From Robbsia andropogonis (GTDB lineage Bacteria; Pseudomonadota; Gammaproteobacteria; Burkholderiales; Burkholderiaceae), in assembly GCF_000970345.1 (NCBI RefSeq), contig NZ_LAQU01000016.1:1-64000 (forward strand): a DNA stretch of 64,000 nt. Direction: 5' to 3'. Position numbers and translations under genes: made by a program. The notes beneath the pieces were generated by a model, which saw only the letters and a program-made list of their open reading frames with translations, was not told the DNA's origin and did not search any database. This document shows, piece by piece, positions 1 to 8,502 of the stretch (positions within the stretch are counted from its first letter, which is position 1; the number at the start of each line of letters is the position of its first letter).

Positions 1-1
1 T

Positions 2-718
2 GCGCTAGATGTGCATGGCCGCACGGGGTTGGGCGACGAAGACTGGCCAGATCCGCAACGGACGGTGGCATCCGACGACGCGGCCGGCTTTATTATCGAG
101 ACTGTCCGTCGCTTCCCCGGAGAAGTCGTGCTCTTGGCGGTGGGTCCGCTGACCAATCTTGCGCAGGCGTTACATCGGGCACCCGATCTCGCGGTATTGG
201 TAAAAGCGGTCGTTGCCATGGGCGGTGCATTTGGCACCGGAGGCGTGACGGGCAACATCACGCCAGCGGCAGAAGCGAACTTCTACCAGGACGCGATCGC
301 TGCAGATCGGGTATGCGCGGCCCGATGGCCATTGACCGTCGTGGGGCTGGACGTTACCGCGAAGTCGGTGCTGTCGTCGCAAACCCTACAGGAGATGCGT
401 GATCATGGAGGCCCGTATGGGGCCTTTATCTGGCGCGTATCCCGCGCCTATGAGCGCTTTTATCAAGGCAAGGGGATCCCCGGCATCTGCCTGCACGATC
501 CAGCTGCCCTGGCCTATATCGTGCAGCCATCGCTTTTCACGGGCCGCATGGGGCCGGTGCGCGTCATCACCGATGGCGAGGCAATGGGCCACAGCATTCA
601 GAAACCGGCCGGCCAGGGTTTCGGTCCAAGCGTCTGGGATGACCGTCCCGACCAGCAGGTTCTGATCGATGTCGATGTTGCGGCATTTGTCGCCTTGTTC
701 CGGCGCCTGTGCGGTTGA
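2..718 (+). CDS. Nucleoside hydrolase, IunH/Rih family (5' end outside window)
   Basis: Hydrolyses the N-glycosidic bond of ribonucleosides to free base plus ribose in the cytosol. The frame is open to the first base, so the gene starts before the window. About 90 N-terminal residues, including the Asp-rich Ca2+ motif, are missing compared with the usual 310-340 residues. What remains carries family hallmarks: VGPLTNLA, the NITPAAEANFY segment (family form AEFN) and a late HDPAALAY motif. It converges with the aminotransferase gene, 26 bp away. In context it would feed uracil or other bases to the pyrimidine catabolic genes downstream. Substrate specificity cannot be read from the fragment. 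Confidence 0.88.
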   Translation, partial: ALDVHGRTGLGDEDWPDPQRTVASDDAAGFIIETVRRFPGEVVLLAVGPLTNLAQALHRAPDLAVLVKAVVAMGGAFGTGGVTGNITPAAEANFYQDAIAADRVCAARWPLTVVGLDVTAKSVLSSQTLQEMRDHGGPYGAFIWRVSRAYERFYQGKGIPGICLHDPAALAYIVQPSLFTGRMGPVRVITDGEAMGHSIQKPAGQGFGPSVWDDRPDQQVLIDVDVAAFVALFRRLCG

Positions 719-744
719 TGGCGATGGAACAAGTAGAGGACAAT

Positions 745-2103
745 CTAGGCAACGTCGCGCAGGATCCTGGCGATGGTTGAAAACACCTGGTCGATCTGTG
801 CTTCGCTGATGATCAGCGGAGGCGAGATTGCCAGGATGTCACCGGTACAGCGGATCAGCAGGCCGTGCTCCAAGCATTTGACAAATACCTCATAGCCGCG
901 TGCACCCGGCGCGCCTTCACGAGGTGTGAGATCAATGCCGGCCACCAGACCGAGGTTGCGAATGTCGCGCACGTGCGGTGCATCGCGCAGTGCATGGGCG
1001 GCGGCTTCGAAAGGCGCTTCGAGTGTGGCGGCGCGTTGGAACAAGCCATCTCTCGCATACAGGTCGAGCGTGGCAACCGCGGCGGCGGCGGCCAGCGGGT
1101 GGCCGGAATACGTGTAGCCGTGGAAAAGTTCGATCGCGTTCTCTGCCGCGCCCTGGACGATGGCATCGTGTATAGAACGGCCAACGGCAACGGCGCCCAT
1201 CGGCACGGCGGCATTGTTGATGGCCTTTGCCATTGTCAACAGGTCCGGCGTCACGCCAAAGCGATCGCTGGCGGTGGCGGCACCCAGGCGTCCGAACGCG
1301 GTGATGACTTCATCGAAGATCAGGAGGATGCCGTGCTTGGTGCATAGTGCGCGCAACCGCTCCAGATAGCCCCGCGGCGGAATCAGGACACCGGTTGACC
1401 CCGCCATTGGCTCGACGATCACCGCCGCGATCGTCGAGGCGTCATGCAACGCGACGAGTCGTTCGAGATCGTCGGCAAGGTGCATACCCTCCACCGGCTG
1501 GCCTTTTGTAAAGGCGGCAGCCGGATCGTACGTATGCGGTAGATGGTCGACATGTGGTAGCAGGCTGTTCGCGAACATCTTGCGGTTACCGGCAATGCCA
1601 CCCACGGACAGGCCGCCGAAGTTGACGCCGTGATAGCCGCGCTCCCGCCCGATAAGGCGGGTACGTTGTGGCTCGCCGCGCGCACGATGATAGGCCAGCG
1701 CGATCTTCAACGCCGTATCCATGGATTCGGACCCGGAATTGGTGAAAAAAATCCGGTCCATCCCATCCGGCATGAACGCGGCCAGCTTCGTGGCGGCTTC
1801 GAAGGCAATCGGATGGCCCATCTGGAAGGGCGGTGCGTAATCCATTTCCGCCGCTTGGCGCGTGATCGCGTCGACGATCTCCTGGCGTCCGTGGCCGGCG
1901 TTGACGCACCACAAACCCGCCGTTGCATCTAATACCTGTCGATCATCGATTGTCGTGTAGTACATGCCTTTTGCCGCCTTGAACAGGCGCGGCGCTGCCT
2001 TGAACTGGCGGTTGGCGGTGAATGGCATCCACAAATGCGACATGTCGGGCGCGACGGACGACACGGAAGAGGATGGCAACGATGATTCAGCGGTGGTGCG
2101 CAT
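745..2103 (-). CDS. Class III aminotransferase, beta-alanine:pyruvate (omega-amino acid) type
   Basis: PLP-dependent fold type I enzyme of 452 residues. It probably transfers the amino group of beta-alanine or a related omega-amino acid to pyruvate, giving malonate semialdehyde. The PLP region is clear: Asp264-Glu265 in LLIFDEVITAFGR and the Schiff-base Lys293 in TMAKAINNAAVPMG, plus the cofactor-phosphate motif TNSGSESMDTALK near 121-133. The ATG start is supported by an AAGGAAC ribosome binding site. Beta-alanine is the end product of the uracil route encoded at 6-12 kb, so this gene fits as the last step, although other omega-amines are possible. The start codon and promoter region recur as a degenerate copy near 4.73-4.81 kb. 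Confidence 0.86.
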   Translation of the reverse strand: MRTTAESSLPSSSVSSVAPDMSHLWMPFTANRQFKAAPRLFKAAKGMYYTTIDDRQVLDATAGLWCVNAGHGRQEIVDAITRQAAEMDYAPPFQMGHPIAFEAATKLAAFMPDGMDRIFFTNSGSESMDTALKIALAYHRARGEPQRTRLIGRERGYHGVNFGGLSVGGIAGNRKMFANSLLPHVDHLPHTYDPAAAFTKGQPVEGMHLADDLERLVALHDASTIAAVIVEPMAGSTGVLIPPRGYLERLRALCTKHGILLIFDEVITAFGRLGAATASDRFGVTPDLLTMAKAINNAAVPMGAVAVGRSIHDAIVQGAAENAIELFHGYTYSGHPLAAAAAVATLDLYARDGLFQRAATLEAPFEAAAHALRDAPHVRDIRNLGLVAGIDLTPREGAPGARGYEVFVKCLEHGLLIRCTGDILAISPPLIISEAQIDQVFSTIARILRDVA

Positions 2104-2166
2104 GGTGTGTTCCTTTTTGCATATCGATCATCGTAATAAACCAATTTGCGTAAGGCCCGATACGGT
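2077..2166. repeat. Source segment A of the mosaic duplication (aminotransferase 5' region)
   Basis: The first codons and about 60 bp upstream of the aminotransferase gene recur, at roughly 80% identity by eye, at 4725-4813. The shared core includes TCGTAATAAACC, ATTTGCGTAA and CCCGATAC. Confidence 0.8.
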
Positions 2167-2436
2167 GTGCTTTCTTTGGGCACGCCGTACTGTGTTAATT
2201 CTCAGGACTGTACTGCATATATTTCGTGTTAACCACCTAAAGATTTCTTTCATAGCTGACGATAACCTGTCATTGGCAAACCCGGAGCGATCCGGCGACG
2301 CAAAGCTATAGGGACTCCACGTGCTGGAGTTAGCCAGTTGCCTGCCGCCCTAACCGGCAGGCCAATCGATGTCGCGCAGCCCACTCCATGCGGAAGACCG
2401 CGAGGGCGCGTGCATCAGGAGGCAGAGAGGGACATC
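2104..2436. other. Intergenic region between divergent aminotransferase and spherulin-like genes
   Basis: This 333-bp region must hold the promoters of the two divergent genes. It is A+T rich at 2130-2280. No convincing coding ORF or known riboswitch is seen; the ORFs crossing it have no recognisable product. Its left part is copied in the mosaic at 4.7 kb. Confidence 0.5.
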
Positions 2437-3294
2437 GTGCGTCATTCCGTTCGTATCACGGCCGGCACCGGCCGGTTTTTCAAGATGACCCGTGCTGCTT
2501 GGAGAGGCGTGCTGGCTGCCTTGACCATGATTGTCGTGGCGGGACAAAACCCGGTCCATGCGGCAAGCACGACGACGGCCACGTCGTCACAAACCATGTC
2601 ACTGACGGTGCCTGCCTATTTCGATCCGGTGGGCAAGGGCCTCGGTCTTTGGAACGATCTGGCGACGACAGCGTCGAAGGTTTCCACCACCGTTATCTTG
2701 AATCCGAATAGCGGTCCGGGCAAAACGATCGACATCAGCTATACGGTCGCGATTGCCAAAGTGCATGCCGCGGGCGGCAAGGTAATCGGGTATGTCTCGA
2801 CGCAATATGGCAAGCGATCGTTGTCGAATGTCGCTACCGACATCAACACATATCTATCGTTCTATAAGGTGGATGGCATCTTCGTGGATGAGATGACGTC
2901 GGATGGTACGACGGCCCACATCCAGTATTACCAATCGGTCTACAACTACATCAAGGGAATGTCGCCATCACTGTCGGTGATGGCTAATCCGGGTACCGAT
3001 ATGGCGGAACAATACGTCACGTTGCCGACGGCGGACCAGTTCGTCACGTTCGAGGACACCGCGAAGAAGTATGCGAAATATACGCAGCCAAAGTGGCAGG
3101 CCAACTATCCGGCCAGCCGCTTCGTACATATGGTGATCAGTGCCGCAGCGGCGGATATGCCTGCCATTGTCTCGTCTGCCGCGACGCATCACGCTGGCAG
3201 TGTATTTGTTACTTCCGCCGGCATGCCCAATCCGTACAAGAATCTAGGTACGTATTGGAGCGACCTGGTGGTAAAAGTGTCTGGAATGAAATAG
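2437..3294 (+). CDS. Secreted spherulation-specific family 4 (GH135-like) protein
   Basis: Predicted exported protein of about 285 residues belonging to the spherulin-4 family. Fungal members of this family (Sph3, GH135) are glycoside hydrolases acting on galactosamine-containing exopolysaccharide. A signal peptide is visible (Arg-rich start, hydrophobic GVLAALTMIVV, AxA-type cleavage before STTT). The mature part follows the family pattern: LTVPAYFDP, VILNPNSGPG, GKVIGYVSTQYG, and the strand VDGIFVDEM carrying the likely catalytic acidic pair. The GTG start at 2437 is preferred because GAGAGGGA lies just upstream; ATG 2485 is an alternative. It could remodel fungal, host or own polysaccharide, which is inference. 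An internal piece is duplicated at 4.82-4.88 kb. Confidence 0.8.
   Translation: MRHSVRITAGTGRFFKMTRAAWRGVLAALTMIVVAGQNPVHAASTTTATSSQTMSLTVPAYFDPVGKGLGLWNDLATTASKVSTTVILNPNSGPGKTIDISYTVAIAKVHAAGGKVIGYVSTQYGKRSLSNVATDINTYLSFYKVDGIFVDEMTSDGTTAHIQYYQSVYNYIKGMSPSLSVMANPGTDMAEQYVTLPTADQFVTFEDTAKKYAKYTQPKWQANYPASRFVHMVISAAAADMPAIVSSAATHHAGSVFVTSAGMPNPYKNLGTYWSDLVVKVSGMK
2776..2837. repeat. Source segment B of the mosaic duplication (inside spherulin-like gene)
   Basis: The stretch containing CTCGACGCAATATGGCAAGC and GATCGTTGTCGAATGTCG recurs at 4818-4880 with a handful of substitutions, directly joined to segments A and C of the mosaic. Confidence 0.85.
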
Positions 3295-3304
3295 CGCGGC
3301 GGCA

Positions 3305-3331
3305 TGATCGAGTGCACGGGTGCCTCGATCA
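3305..3331. terminator. Perfect 8-bp inverted repeat between convergent genes
   Basis: TGATCGAG (3305-3312) pairs with CTCGATCA (3324-3331), and a nested GCA/TGC pair lies in the loop. It sits just after the spherulin-like stop codon and before the convergent ohr gene, where a bidirectional terminator is expected. There is no T-run, so a factor-independent terminator is not proven. Confidence 0.35.
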
Positions 3332-3513
3332 GATGGCGGTGGGTATGCTACGCCAGTTACTTTCGGAGCCTGCCACGCGTTTCAGGCGGCATCAGGAAGA
3401 CGAGCAATGGGCACGTGTTCCCTTCCGCTAGCCGTGAACCGGAGCGCCTGATTGCGCCTGGCGGGTTCGCGCCGTTGCGGCCGGATGACGGCGGCAACGC
3501 ACGCGCAGACCTT

Positions 3514-3942
3514 TTAAGCGAGCGTCAACGTAACGTCGATGTTGCCGCGCGTTGCGTTCGAGTACGGGCATACTTGGTGCGCCTTCTCGACGATGTCTTG
3601 CAGCGTTTCGCGTGCCAGGCCCGGTGCGCTGATCTTCAACTCGACCGTGATGCCGAATCCGCCTGGGATCTGGCCAATGCCCACGCTGCCGTCAATCGAC
3701 GTGTCCGCTGGCAGGGCAACCTTATCCTGGCCGGCGACGAATTTCATAGCGCCAATGAAACATGCCGAATAGCCGGCAGCGAACAATTGTTCCGGGTTCG
3801 CGCCTTCGCCACCGGCACCGCCAAGCTCACGCGGTGTGGTGAGTTTGACGTCGACGAACTTGTCGGACGTTGTCGCGCGGCCGTCACGGCCACCGGTTGC
3901 TGTGGCGTGACCGGTATAAAGGACTTTTTCGGGAGAGGCCAT
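3514..3942 (-). CDS. ohr: Organic hydroperoxide resistance protein Ohr (OsmC/Ohr fold)
   Basis: Thiol peroxidase of 142 residues that reduces organic and fatty-acid hydroperoxides in the cytosol. Both catalytic cysteines are present: Cys61 in the [13 protein letters not shown] signature and Cys125 in HQVCPYSNA. The PRELGG segment near residue 38 supplies the conserved Arg and Glu. Length matches the family. The start at 3942 is set by a GGAGC ribosome binding site; the upstream 15 codons are not needed. ohrR lies upstream on the same strand, the classical arrangement for peroxide-induced expression. The first 28 codons are duplicated in degenerate form at 4865-4948. Confidence 0.95.
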   Translation of the reverse strand: MASPEKVLYTGHATATGGRDGRATTSDKFVDVKLTTPRELGGAGGEGANPEQLFAAGYSACFIGAMKFVAGQDKVALPADTSIDGSVGIGQIPGGFGITVELKISAPGLARETLQDIVEKAHQVCPYSNATRGNIDVTLTLA

Positions 3943-4126
3943 GGTGTTGCTCCTTTGCTGTTGAAAACGACGATCGTGAACCACCATCTTATTTAGTGAG
4001 AGGCAGAATCACGTCCTGGAAGACGAGAGGATAGTTCAAGCGTATTGCACGCAAATTAAATCGATTACTATTAAAACGTACACTATATGAATCTAAGACA
4101 ACACTGGCAAGCCGCTGCTTAGCAGC

Positions 4127-4621
4127 CTACTTCTCAGCTGTTGCGCGTCCCAATTCCGATCGGAGCGCTTCCAACTGTTGTTTCAACCCTGCGAGTTCGT
4201 CGATCGAGCAGGCCGTTGCACAGAGGACATGCTCAGGAACTTGCTCCGCCTGAACGCGCAATGCCGTGCCTTCAGACGTTAAACCAATCAACACCTGACG
4301 CTCGTCATGCAACGCTCGAGTACGGGTCAGCAGACCGGCGTTTTCAAGACGTTTCAACAATGGTGTCAAGGTTGCAGAATCCAGGGATAGCCGATCGCCG
4401 ATAAACGATACGGTGACGCCGTCGCGTTCCCATAACACCAGCATGACCAAATACTGCAGATACGTCAGATTCAGACGCTTCAGCAATCCTCGATACAACT
4501 TGTTCATCGCCAAATTGGTTGAATAGAGCGAAAAGCACAGTTGGTTTTCCAGGGCGAGGACGTTCACCCGTTGCTTATCGGTGGAGGTCTTCACTCCGGC
4601 GGTGACGTGGTCTGCGTTCAT
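4127..4621 (-). CDS. ohrR: MarR-family organic peroxide sensor/repressor OhrR
   Basis: Winged-helix MarR regulator of 164 residues that represses ohr until its reactive cysteine is oxidised by organic peroxide. The N-terminal LENQLCFSLYS signature places the sensing Cys at residue 29. Cys134 and Cys138 near the C-terminus suggest the two-cysteine (Xanthomonas-type) disulfide mechanism. The recognition-helix region is SLDSATLTPLLKRLENAGLL, followed by the wing. The ATG at 4621 has no Shine-Dalgarno sequence, because a near-consensus promoter ends only 7 bp upstream (separate entry). Translation may therefore be leaderless, unless a downstream GTG is used. Confidence 0.9.
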   Translation of the reverse strand: MNADHVTAGVKTSTDKQRVNVLALENQLCFSLYSTNLAMNKLYRGLLKRLNLTYLQYLVMLVLWERDGVTVSFIGDRLSLDSATLTPLLKRLENAGLLTRTRALHDERQVLIGLTSEGTALRVQAEQVPEHVLCATACSIDELAGLKQQLEALRSELGRATAEK

Positions 4622-4628
4622 GAAACCA

Positions 4629-4657
4629 ATTATACATAGCGTGCGATCTAATCGCAA
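4629..4657 (-). promoter_or_regulatory. ohrR promoter with operator-like inverted repeat
   Basis: On the minus strand TTGCGA (4657-4652) and TATAAT (4634-4629) are separated by exactly 17 bp, a strong sigma70-type promoter. The inverted repeat TGCGAT-N3-ATCGCA (4642-4656) overlaps the -35 and spacer, a position where OhrR could autoregulate. It does not match the published OhrR operator closely, so the operator role is inference. Confidence 0.6.
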
Positions 4658-4724
4658 GCGATTTTTAGTGGCCGCTTTACGTGGCGTCTCGTCAAACAAT
4701 TGGTTATTTGGATAAGCTTACCGG

Positions 4725-4965
4725 CAATGAAAGTAATCGCTGAAGTTCGCATGGTCTGTTCTTTTTTCATGTCGACCATCGTAATAAACCGATTTGCGTA
4801 AAACCCGATACAGCTCTGGCAGCAAGGTTATCAGGTATATCTCGACGCAATACGACAAGCGATCGTTGTCGAACGTCGTTACGCGGCCGTTGCGACCGCC
4901 GGTCGCTGTTGCGTAACCGGTATAAAGCACTTGTTCGGGAGGGGCCATTGGGTTTGCTCCTTGTT
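4725..4965. repeat. Mosaic scar of three fused gene fragments (A+B+C)
   Basis: About 240 bp made of three abutting pieces copied from the window: aminotransferase 5' region (4725-4813, from 2077-2166), spherulin-like interior (4818-4880, from 2776-2837) and ohr 5' end with its ribosome binding site (4865-4965, from about 3859-3960). Order and orientation match the originals. The B/C junction falls in a shared TTGTCG(A/G)A tract, as expected for deletion between short homologies. The simplest reading is a tandem duplication with a 2.6-kb period followed by two internal deletions. Confidence 0.8.
4865..4948 (-). pseudogene. Truncated ohr copy (first 28 codons)
   Basis: Starts MAPPEQVLYTGYATATGG, nearly identical to the Ohr N-terminus, with an intact ATG and GGAGC ribosome binding site. 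The frame then runs into antisense spherulin-like and aminotransferase-upstream DNA and stops after 76 codons. Neither catalytic cysteine is present, so it cannot be functional Ohr. Confidence 0.85.
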
Positions 4966-5158
4966 GGCACGCCGGTCTTTAACGCTAAACGACTTGCTAT
5001 TAGGTAGCGAACGATTTAAGCCTCCAATTTACATCGAATGGTTGGCCAATTGGCTGACCTTACACAAGGTTTCGTGAGTTGCTACATTGCGTGTAGCGCT
5101 GCCGCGCTTTCAAAGCGTACGCTTGGCGATTTATAAAACGACGTAAAAGGGTATCAAA

Positions 5159-5989
5159 ATGACTAGGATGTTGGACCAACAGTTGGACGCCGCCCGTGCA
5201 GCATTTCAGGCGGGAAATATTCCAACTGAGCAGGATTTCCACAAATTGATTGAGGCAATTGACGGGTTGAGCCGTCCCTTTGCCACTGGCATGATCGTTA
5301 TGTTTTCCGGATCAAAATCCGATATTCCGATGGGGTGGCAGTTGTGCGATGGCAGTATCATAGGGACAACTAAAAAATGTACCCCTGACCTGACAAATCG
5401 GTTCGTTGTTGGTTGGAGCGGTGATGGCAGGCGGCCCAGTGGTGCTGCGCGCTTCGACACTACCGTAGGGGCATTGCGCCTTCCCCAACAAACCGTCAAT
5501 GTAAAGGCAAAATTTCAGACAAGCGCCGTTGCGTTGACGAAGGAGCAAATGCCCGAGCACCAACACATCGATGGCATTCGTTGGGGTCAAACGCATTACA
5601 AATATACCAGACGGGGGGGCGAGAATATCGATTCAACAGATTCAATAGAATACTACACGATGTTTGGGTTTGAAAAGAGGACGGTAGGTAAGCCCGAGCC
5701 AAGAAGCATATGGACGCAGGGGTCGGATATCGTGGGCTCCTCATGGTGGCGTGATTACCGATACGGAGTGCTTGAGCCGCAATCACATCTGCCTGATGAC
5801 TTCCAGGGTTTCGGATCCAAAAAGAACATTCTCGCTACGCAGGTGTGTCATGTTAAAACAGAGCCGGTCGGGAACGGGGCCGAACATCATCACGAATATA
5901 ACGGTGCACTCGATCTAGAACTAGCGGAGCCATTGAATGTGCCAATGCCTTTTTACGCGCTTTGCTTCATTATGAAAATCGATGAATGA
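5159..5989 (+). CDS. Phage-type tail fibre/collar-domain protein, probably of the CIS
   Basis: Protein of 276 residues with a phage tail collar signature: GMIVMFSGS then IPMGWQLCDGS near residues 44-66, CTPDLTNRFVVG near 74-85, MPEHQH in the middle, and a C-terminus ending PFYALCFIMKI, the usual end of short tail fibres. It would form or tip the receptor-binding fibre of a contractile particle. It is not next to the CIS cluster: the minus-strand pyrimidine genes (6.1-12.1 kb) lie between them, although the strand is the same. The A+T-richer composition resembles the CIS genes. AAAGGG precedes the ATG. It could instead be an isolated prophage remnant, but no other phage gene adjoins it. Confidence 0.78.
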   Translation: MTRMLDQQLDAARAAFQAGNIPTEQDFHKLIEAIDGLSRPFATGMIVMFSGSKSDIPMGWQLCDGSIIGTTKKCTPDLTNRFVVGWSGDGRRPSGAARFDTTVGALRLPQQTVNVKAKFQTSAVALTKEQMPEHQHIDGIRWGQTHYKYTRRGGENIDSTDSIEYYTMFGFEKRTVGKPEPRSIWTQGSDIVGSSWWRDYRYGVLEPQSHLPDDFQGFGSKKNILATQVCHVKTEPVGNGAEHHHEYNGALDLELAEPLNVPMPFYALCFIMKIDE

Positions 5990-6127
5990 GAAACGGAGCA
6001 AGGGCAGTGACCAATCACCACTTCCTGTGACGTCCGGATTCGTCAAAGGATCTTGCTATGGTCCGGTTTTAAGCCAGCCTGTCGCGTCATCTGTTGCGGC
6101 AAGGGCTGCTCGCATCCGCACGATCAG

Positions 6128-7591
6128 TCATTTGTGTTGTGAAAACAGTTTTCGCAAAAACGATGCGCGCTCACTTGGTTCCTTTGCATTTACCACGGGC
6201 TCGGGCGTGCCGCGCGCTATCTTCCACCCGCGACCGGCCTCGGCATGCAGCATGCCGTTATCGATGATTACGTCGCCGCGGCTGATGACGGTCTCTGGCC
6301 AGCCTGTGATGTGATGCCCTTCGTAAGGTGTATAGCCGACGTTGTCATGCAGCATGTCCGCTGTCACAGTGACGTGTTTGTCCGCATCCCAAATTGCGAT
6401 GTCGGCATCGGCACCCGGCGCGATGGTGCCTTTGCGCGGGTAGAGGCCATACATCTTTGCGTGGTTGGTCGAAGTCAACGCCACAAATTGGTTCAATGTG
6501 ATGCGGCCCTTCTTCACGCCTTCGGAGAACAAAATGGGCATCCGTGTTTCAAGACCTGGCAGGCCATTCGAAATCTGCTTGAACGTGGTGTCGTCGCCAT
6601 GCGGCAGCTTGCCTGTTACGTCATAGCGGTATGGCGCGTGATCGGACGAAAACAGTGCGATATTGCCCGATGCGAGACTTTCCCACATTGCCTGTTGAGA
6701 AGCCGGATCACGTGGCGGCGGGCTGCAGCAGAACTTCGCGCCTTCGGTGCCAGGTAAATCGATATCGTCCGCGGTCAGAACCAAATATTGCGGACAGGTC
6801 TCGCCATGCACGGAAGCGCCCATCGTTTTCGCACCATGAATGACTCGCGCGCCCCCCGCGCTGGACACGTGCACGATCAGCACCGGGACTTCCAGTACGC
6901 GTGACAATTGCGCCGCCCGATTCGTTGCTTCATCCTCGGCAAAGACATCATGGGCAACCGCATGATATTTCGGTGCGGTATATCCGGCATCGATCAGCTT
7001 TCGAGCAATCCAGGAGATCACATCGTCGTTCTCGGCATGCACCATGGGCAGCGCGCCTTCGCGTGCCGCCACCGCGAAAACATCGAGTAATTGCTTGTCG
7101 TTCAACTTCATCTTCTCATAAGTCATGAAGACCTTGAAAGACGTGATGCCTTCGCGGACCAAGACGGGAAAATGCTCGTTCAACGCTTCGGGCGTCGGGT
7201 CCGTCATGATCAGGTGATAGCTGTAGTCGATGACCGCTTGCGGCGCAGCCCGTTTTTCGTAGTCGCGCGCGATCTGCATCAGCGATTGCCCGCGATGCTG
7301 AGCGGCAAACGGGATGATTGTGGTGTTGCCGCCGTACGCTGCGGACACGGTCGCGGAATACCAAGTGTCGGCGCACATAATGCCCATGCTTGATAACTGT
7401 TCCACGTGGGCGTGGCTGTCGATTCCACCTGGCATCACCAGCTTGCCTGCCGCCTGAATGTCACGCGTTCCAGCGGGTAGCGCCGACGCGACAGCGACGA
7501 TACGGCCGTCCTTGATACCGACGTCGCCCACAAAGTCTTCAGAGGCCGTGACAATGCGGCCACCGCGGATGGTCAAATCGAAATCGTTCAT
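6128..7591 (-). CDS. Dihydropyrimidinase / D-hydantoinase
   Basis: Amidohydrolase-superfamily enzyme of 487 residues that opens dihydrouracil or dihydrothymine (or 5-substituted hydantoins) to the N-carbamoyl amino acid. The binuclear metal site is complete: His60 and His62 in SHAHVEQ, the carboxylated Lys153 in SFKVFMTYEK, His185 in MVHAEN, His241 in VHVSSAGG and Asp317 in SSDHAPY. ATG 7591 is chosen because the alignment starts there and GGGAAAA precedes it; 15 further upstream codons are open. It is followed on the same strand by the transporter and carbamoylase units, giving a ring-opening to carbamoylase route. Confidence 0.93.
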   Translation of the reverse strand: MNDFDLTIRGGRIVTASEDFVGDVGIKDGRIVAVASALPAGTRDIQAAGKLVMPGGIDSHAHVEQLSSMGIMCADTWYSATVSAAYGGNTTIIPFAAQHRGQSLMQIARDYEKRAAPQAVIDYSYHLIMTDPTPEALNEHFPVLVREGITSFKVFMTYEKMKLNDKQLLDVFAVAAREGALPMVHAENDDVISWIARKLIDAGYTAPKYHAVAHDVFAEDEATNRAAQLSRVLEVPVLIVHVSSAGGARVIHGAKTMGASVHGETCPQYLVLTADDIDLPGTEGAKFCCSPPPRDPASQQAMWESLASGNIALFSSDHAPYRYDVTGKLPHGDDTTFKQISNGLPGLETRMPILFSEGVKKGRITLNQFVALTSTNHAKMYGLYPRKGTIAPGADADIAIWDADKHVTVTADMLHDNVGYTPYEGHHITGWPETVISRGDVIIDNGMLHAEAGRGWKIARGTPEPVVNAKEPSERASFLRKLFSQHK

Positions 7592-7829
7592 GCGTTTTCC
7601 CGTTCTCGTGCGATTCGCTGATACCCCGGCAGCCATGGCGCACGCTACCGAAGAAAAGCCCGCGATTTACGAAAAATAATGAATAGCTTATAAGCCATAC
7701 CAGAGTCGGATGGCTTTCAAAAAATATCGACGGTGTGGCGTCGATACATGTTTGGCAAGCGCCGCAAACTTTTTACAGCGGCTGCTAATGCGTCAGGTAA
7801 GGTGCGGAGCGAAAGGCACTGTGCGTCAT

Positions 7830-8498
7830 TCACCTCATATGCTTTTGCTCAAAGCGACGGAGCAGCCTGACCAGCGGCCAAAGCATCGCAAGGTAAACCA
7901 GGGCAGCCAACATGATCGGCGAGGGGTTATACAGCAGTGATTGCGCATCACGCGCCACGCGTAGCAATTCCGGCAGGGCAACAACACTGGCGATCGTGGT
8001 CAGCTTCACCACTTCGATCGTGTTGCTGATCAATTCGGGCATGACTGTTCGGACGGCTTGCGGTATCACAATTAGCACCGTCGTTTGCGCCGCAGTCATG
8101 CCAGTTGATCGCGCGGCCTCCAGTTGGCCTTTGGGAATACTTTCGAAACCGGCACGCAACACCTCGCCGTAATAACTGGAATTGTTCAGCATGAAGCCGA
8201 TGGCGACGGCCAGCAATTTCGGCATATTCCATCCCAGGAACGGCGCGCCAAAATAGATGAAGATCAGTAATACCAGCGGAGGTACGGCACGGAACAAGTC
8301 AATATAGGCGGCCAATAACAAACGGGCAATTCGTGAGCGCAGATGATGGGACAGTATGGCAACAACCATTCCGGCGGCGAAACCGCAGGGAATGACCAGC
8401 AGTGAAAGGCCAATGGTCATTGTCAATCCACGCAGCAGAAAAGGCGCTACCTGAACGTAAATGTCCCAGTTGAAGAAGTTGTCGAGTATGGCTTGCAT
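7830..8498 (-). CDS. ABC transporter permease, polar amino acid (HisM/GlnP) family
   Basis: Inner-membrane permease of about 222 residues with several hydrophobic helices. It has the EAA-loop hallmark of the family (GQLEAARSTGMTAAQTTVLIVIPQA) that couples to the ATPase. The preferred start is ATG 8498, 4 bp after the stop of the other permease, so the two are translationally linked and probably form a heterodimer. Given the gene context, the cargo is more likely a pyrimidine-derived carbamoyl or amino compound than an ordinary amino acid, but that is inference. Confidence 0.9.
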   Translation of the reverse strand: MQAILDNFFNWDIYVQVAPFLLRGLTMTIGLSLLVIPCGFAAGMVVAILSHHLRSRIARLLLAAYIDLFRAVPPLVLLIFIYFGAPFLGWNMPKLLAVAIGFMLNNSSYYGEVLRAGFESIPKGQLEAARSTGMTAAQTTVLIVIPQAVRTVMPELISNTIEVVKLTTIASVVALPELLRVARDAQSLLYNPSPIMLAALVYLAMLWPLVRLLRRFEQKHMR

Positions 8499-8502
8499 GA
8501 TG

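Noticed and set aside
2338-2436. N-terminal extension of the spherulin-like protein from 2338
   Set aside because: A ribosome binding site and signal-peptide logic favour GTG 2437; the extension has no conserved features.
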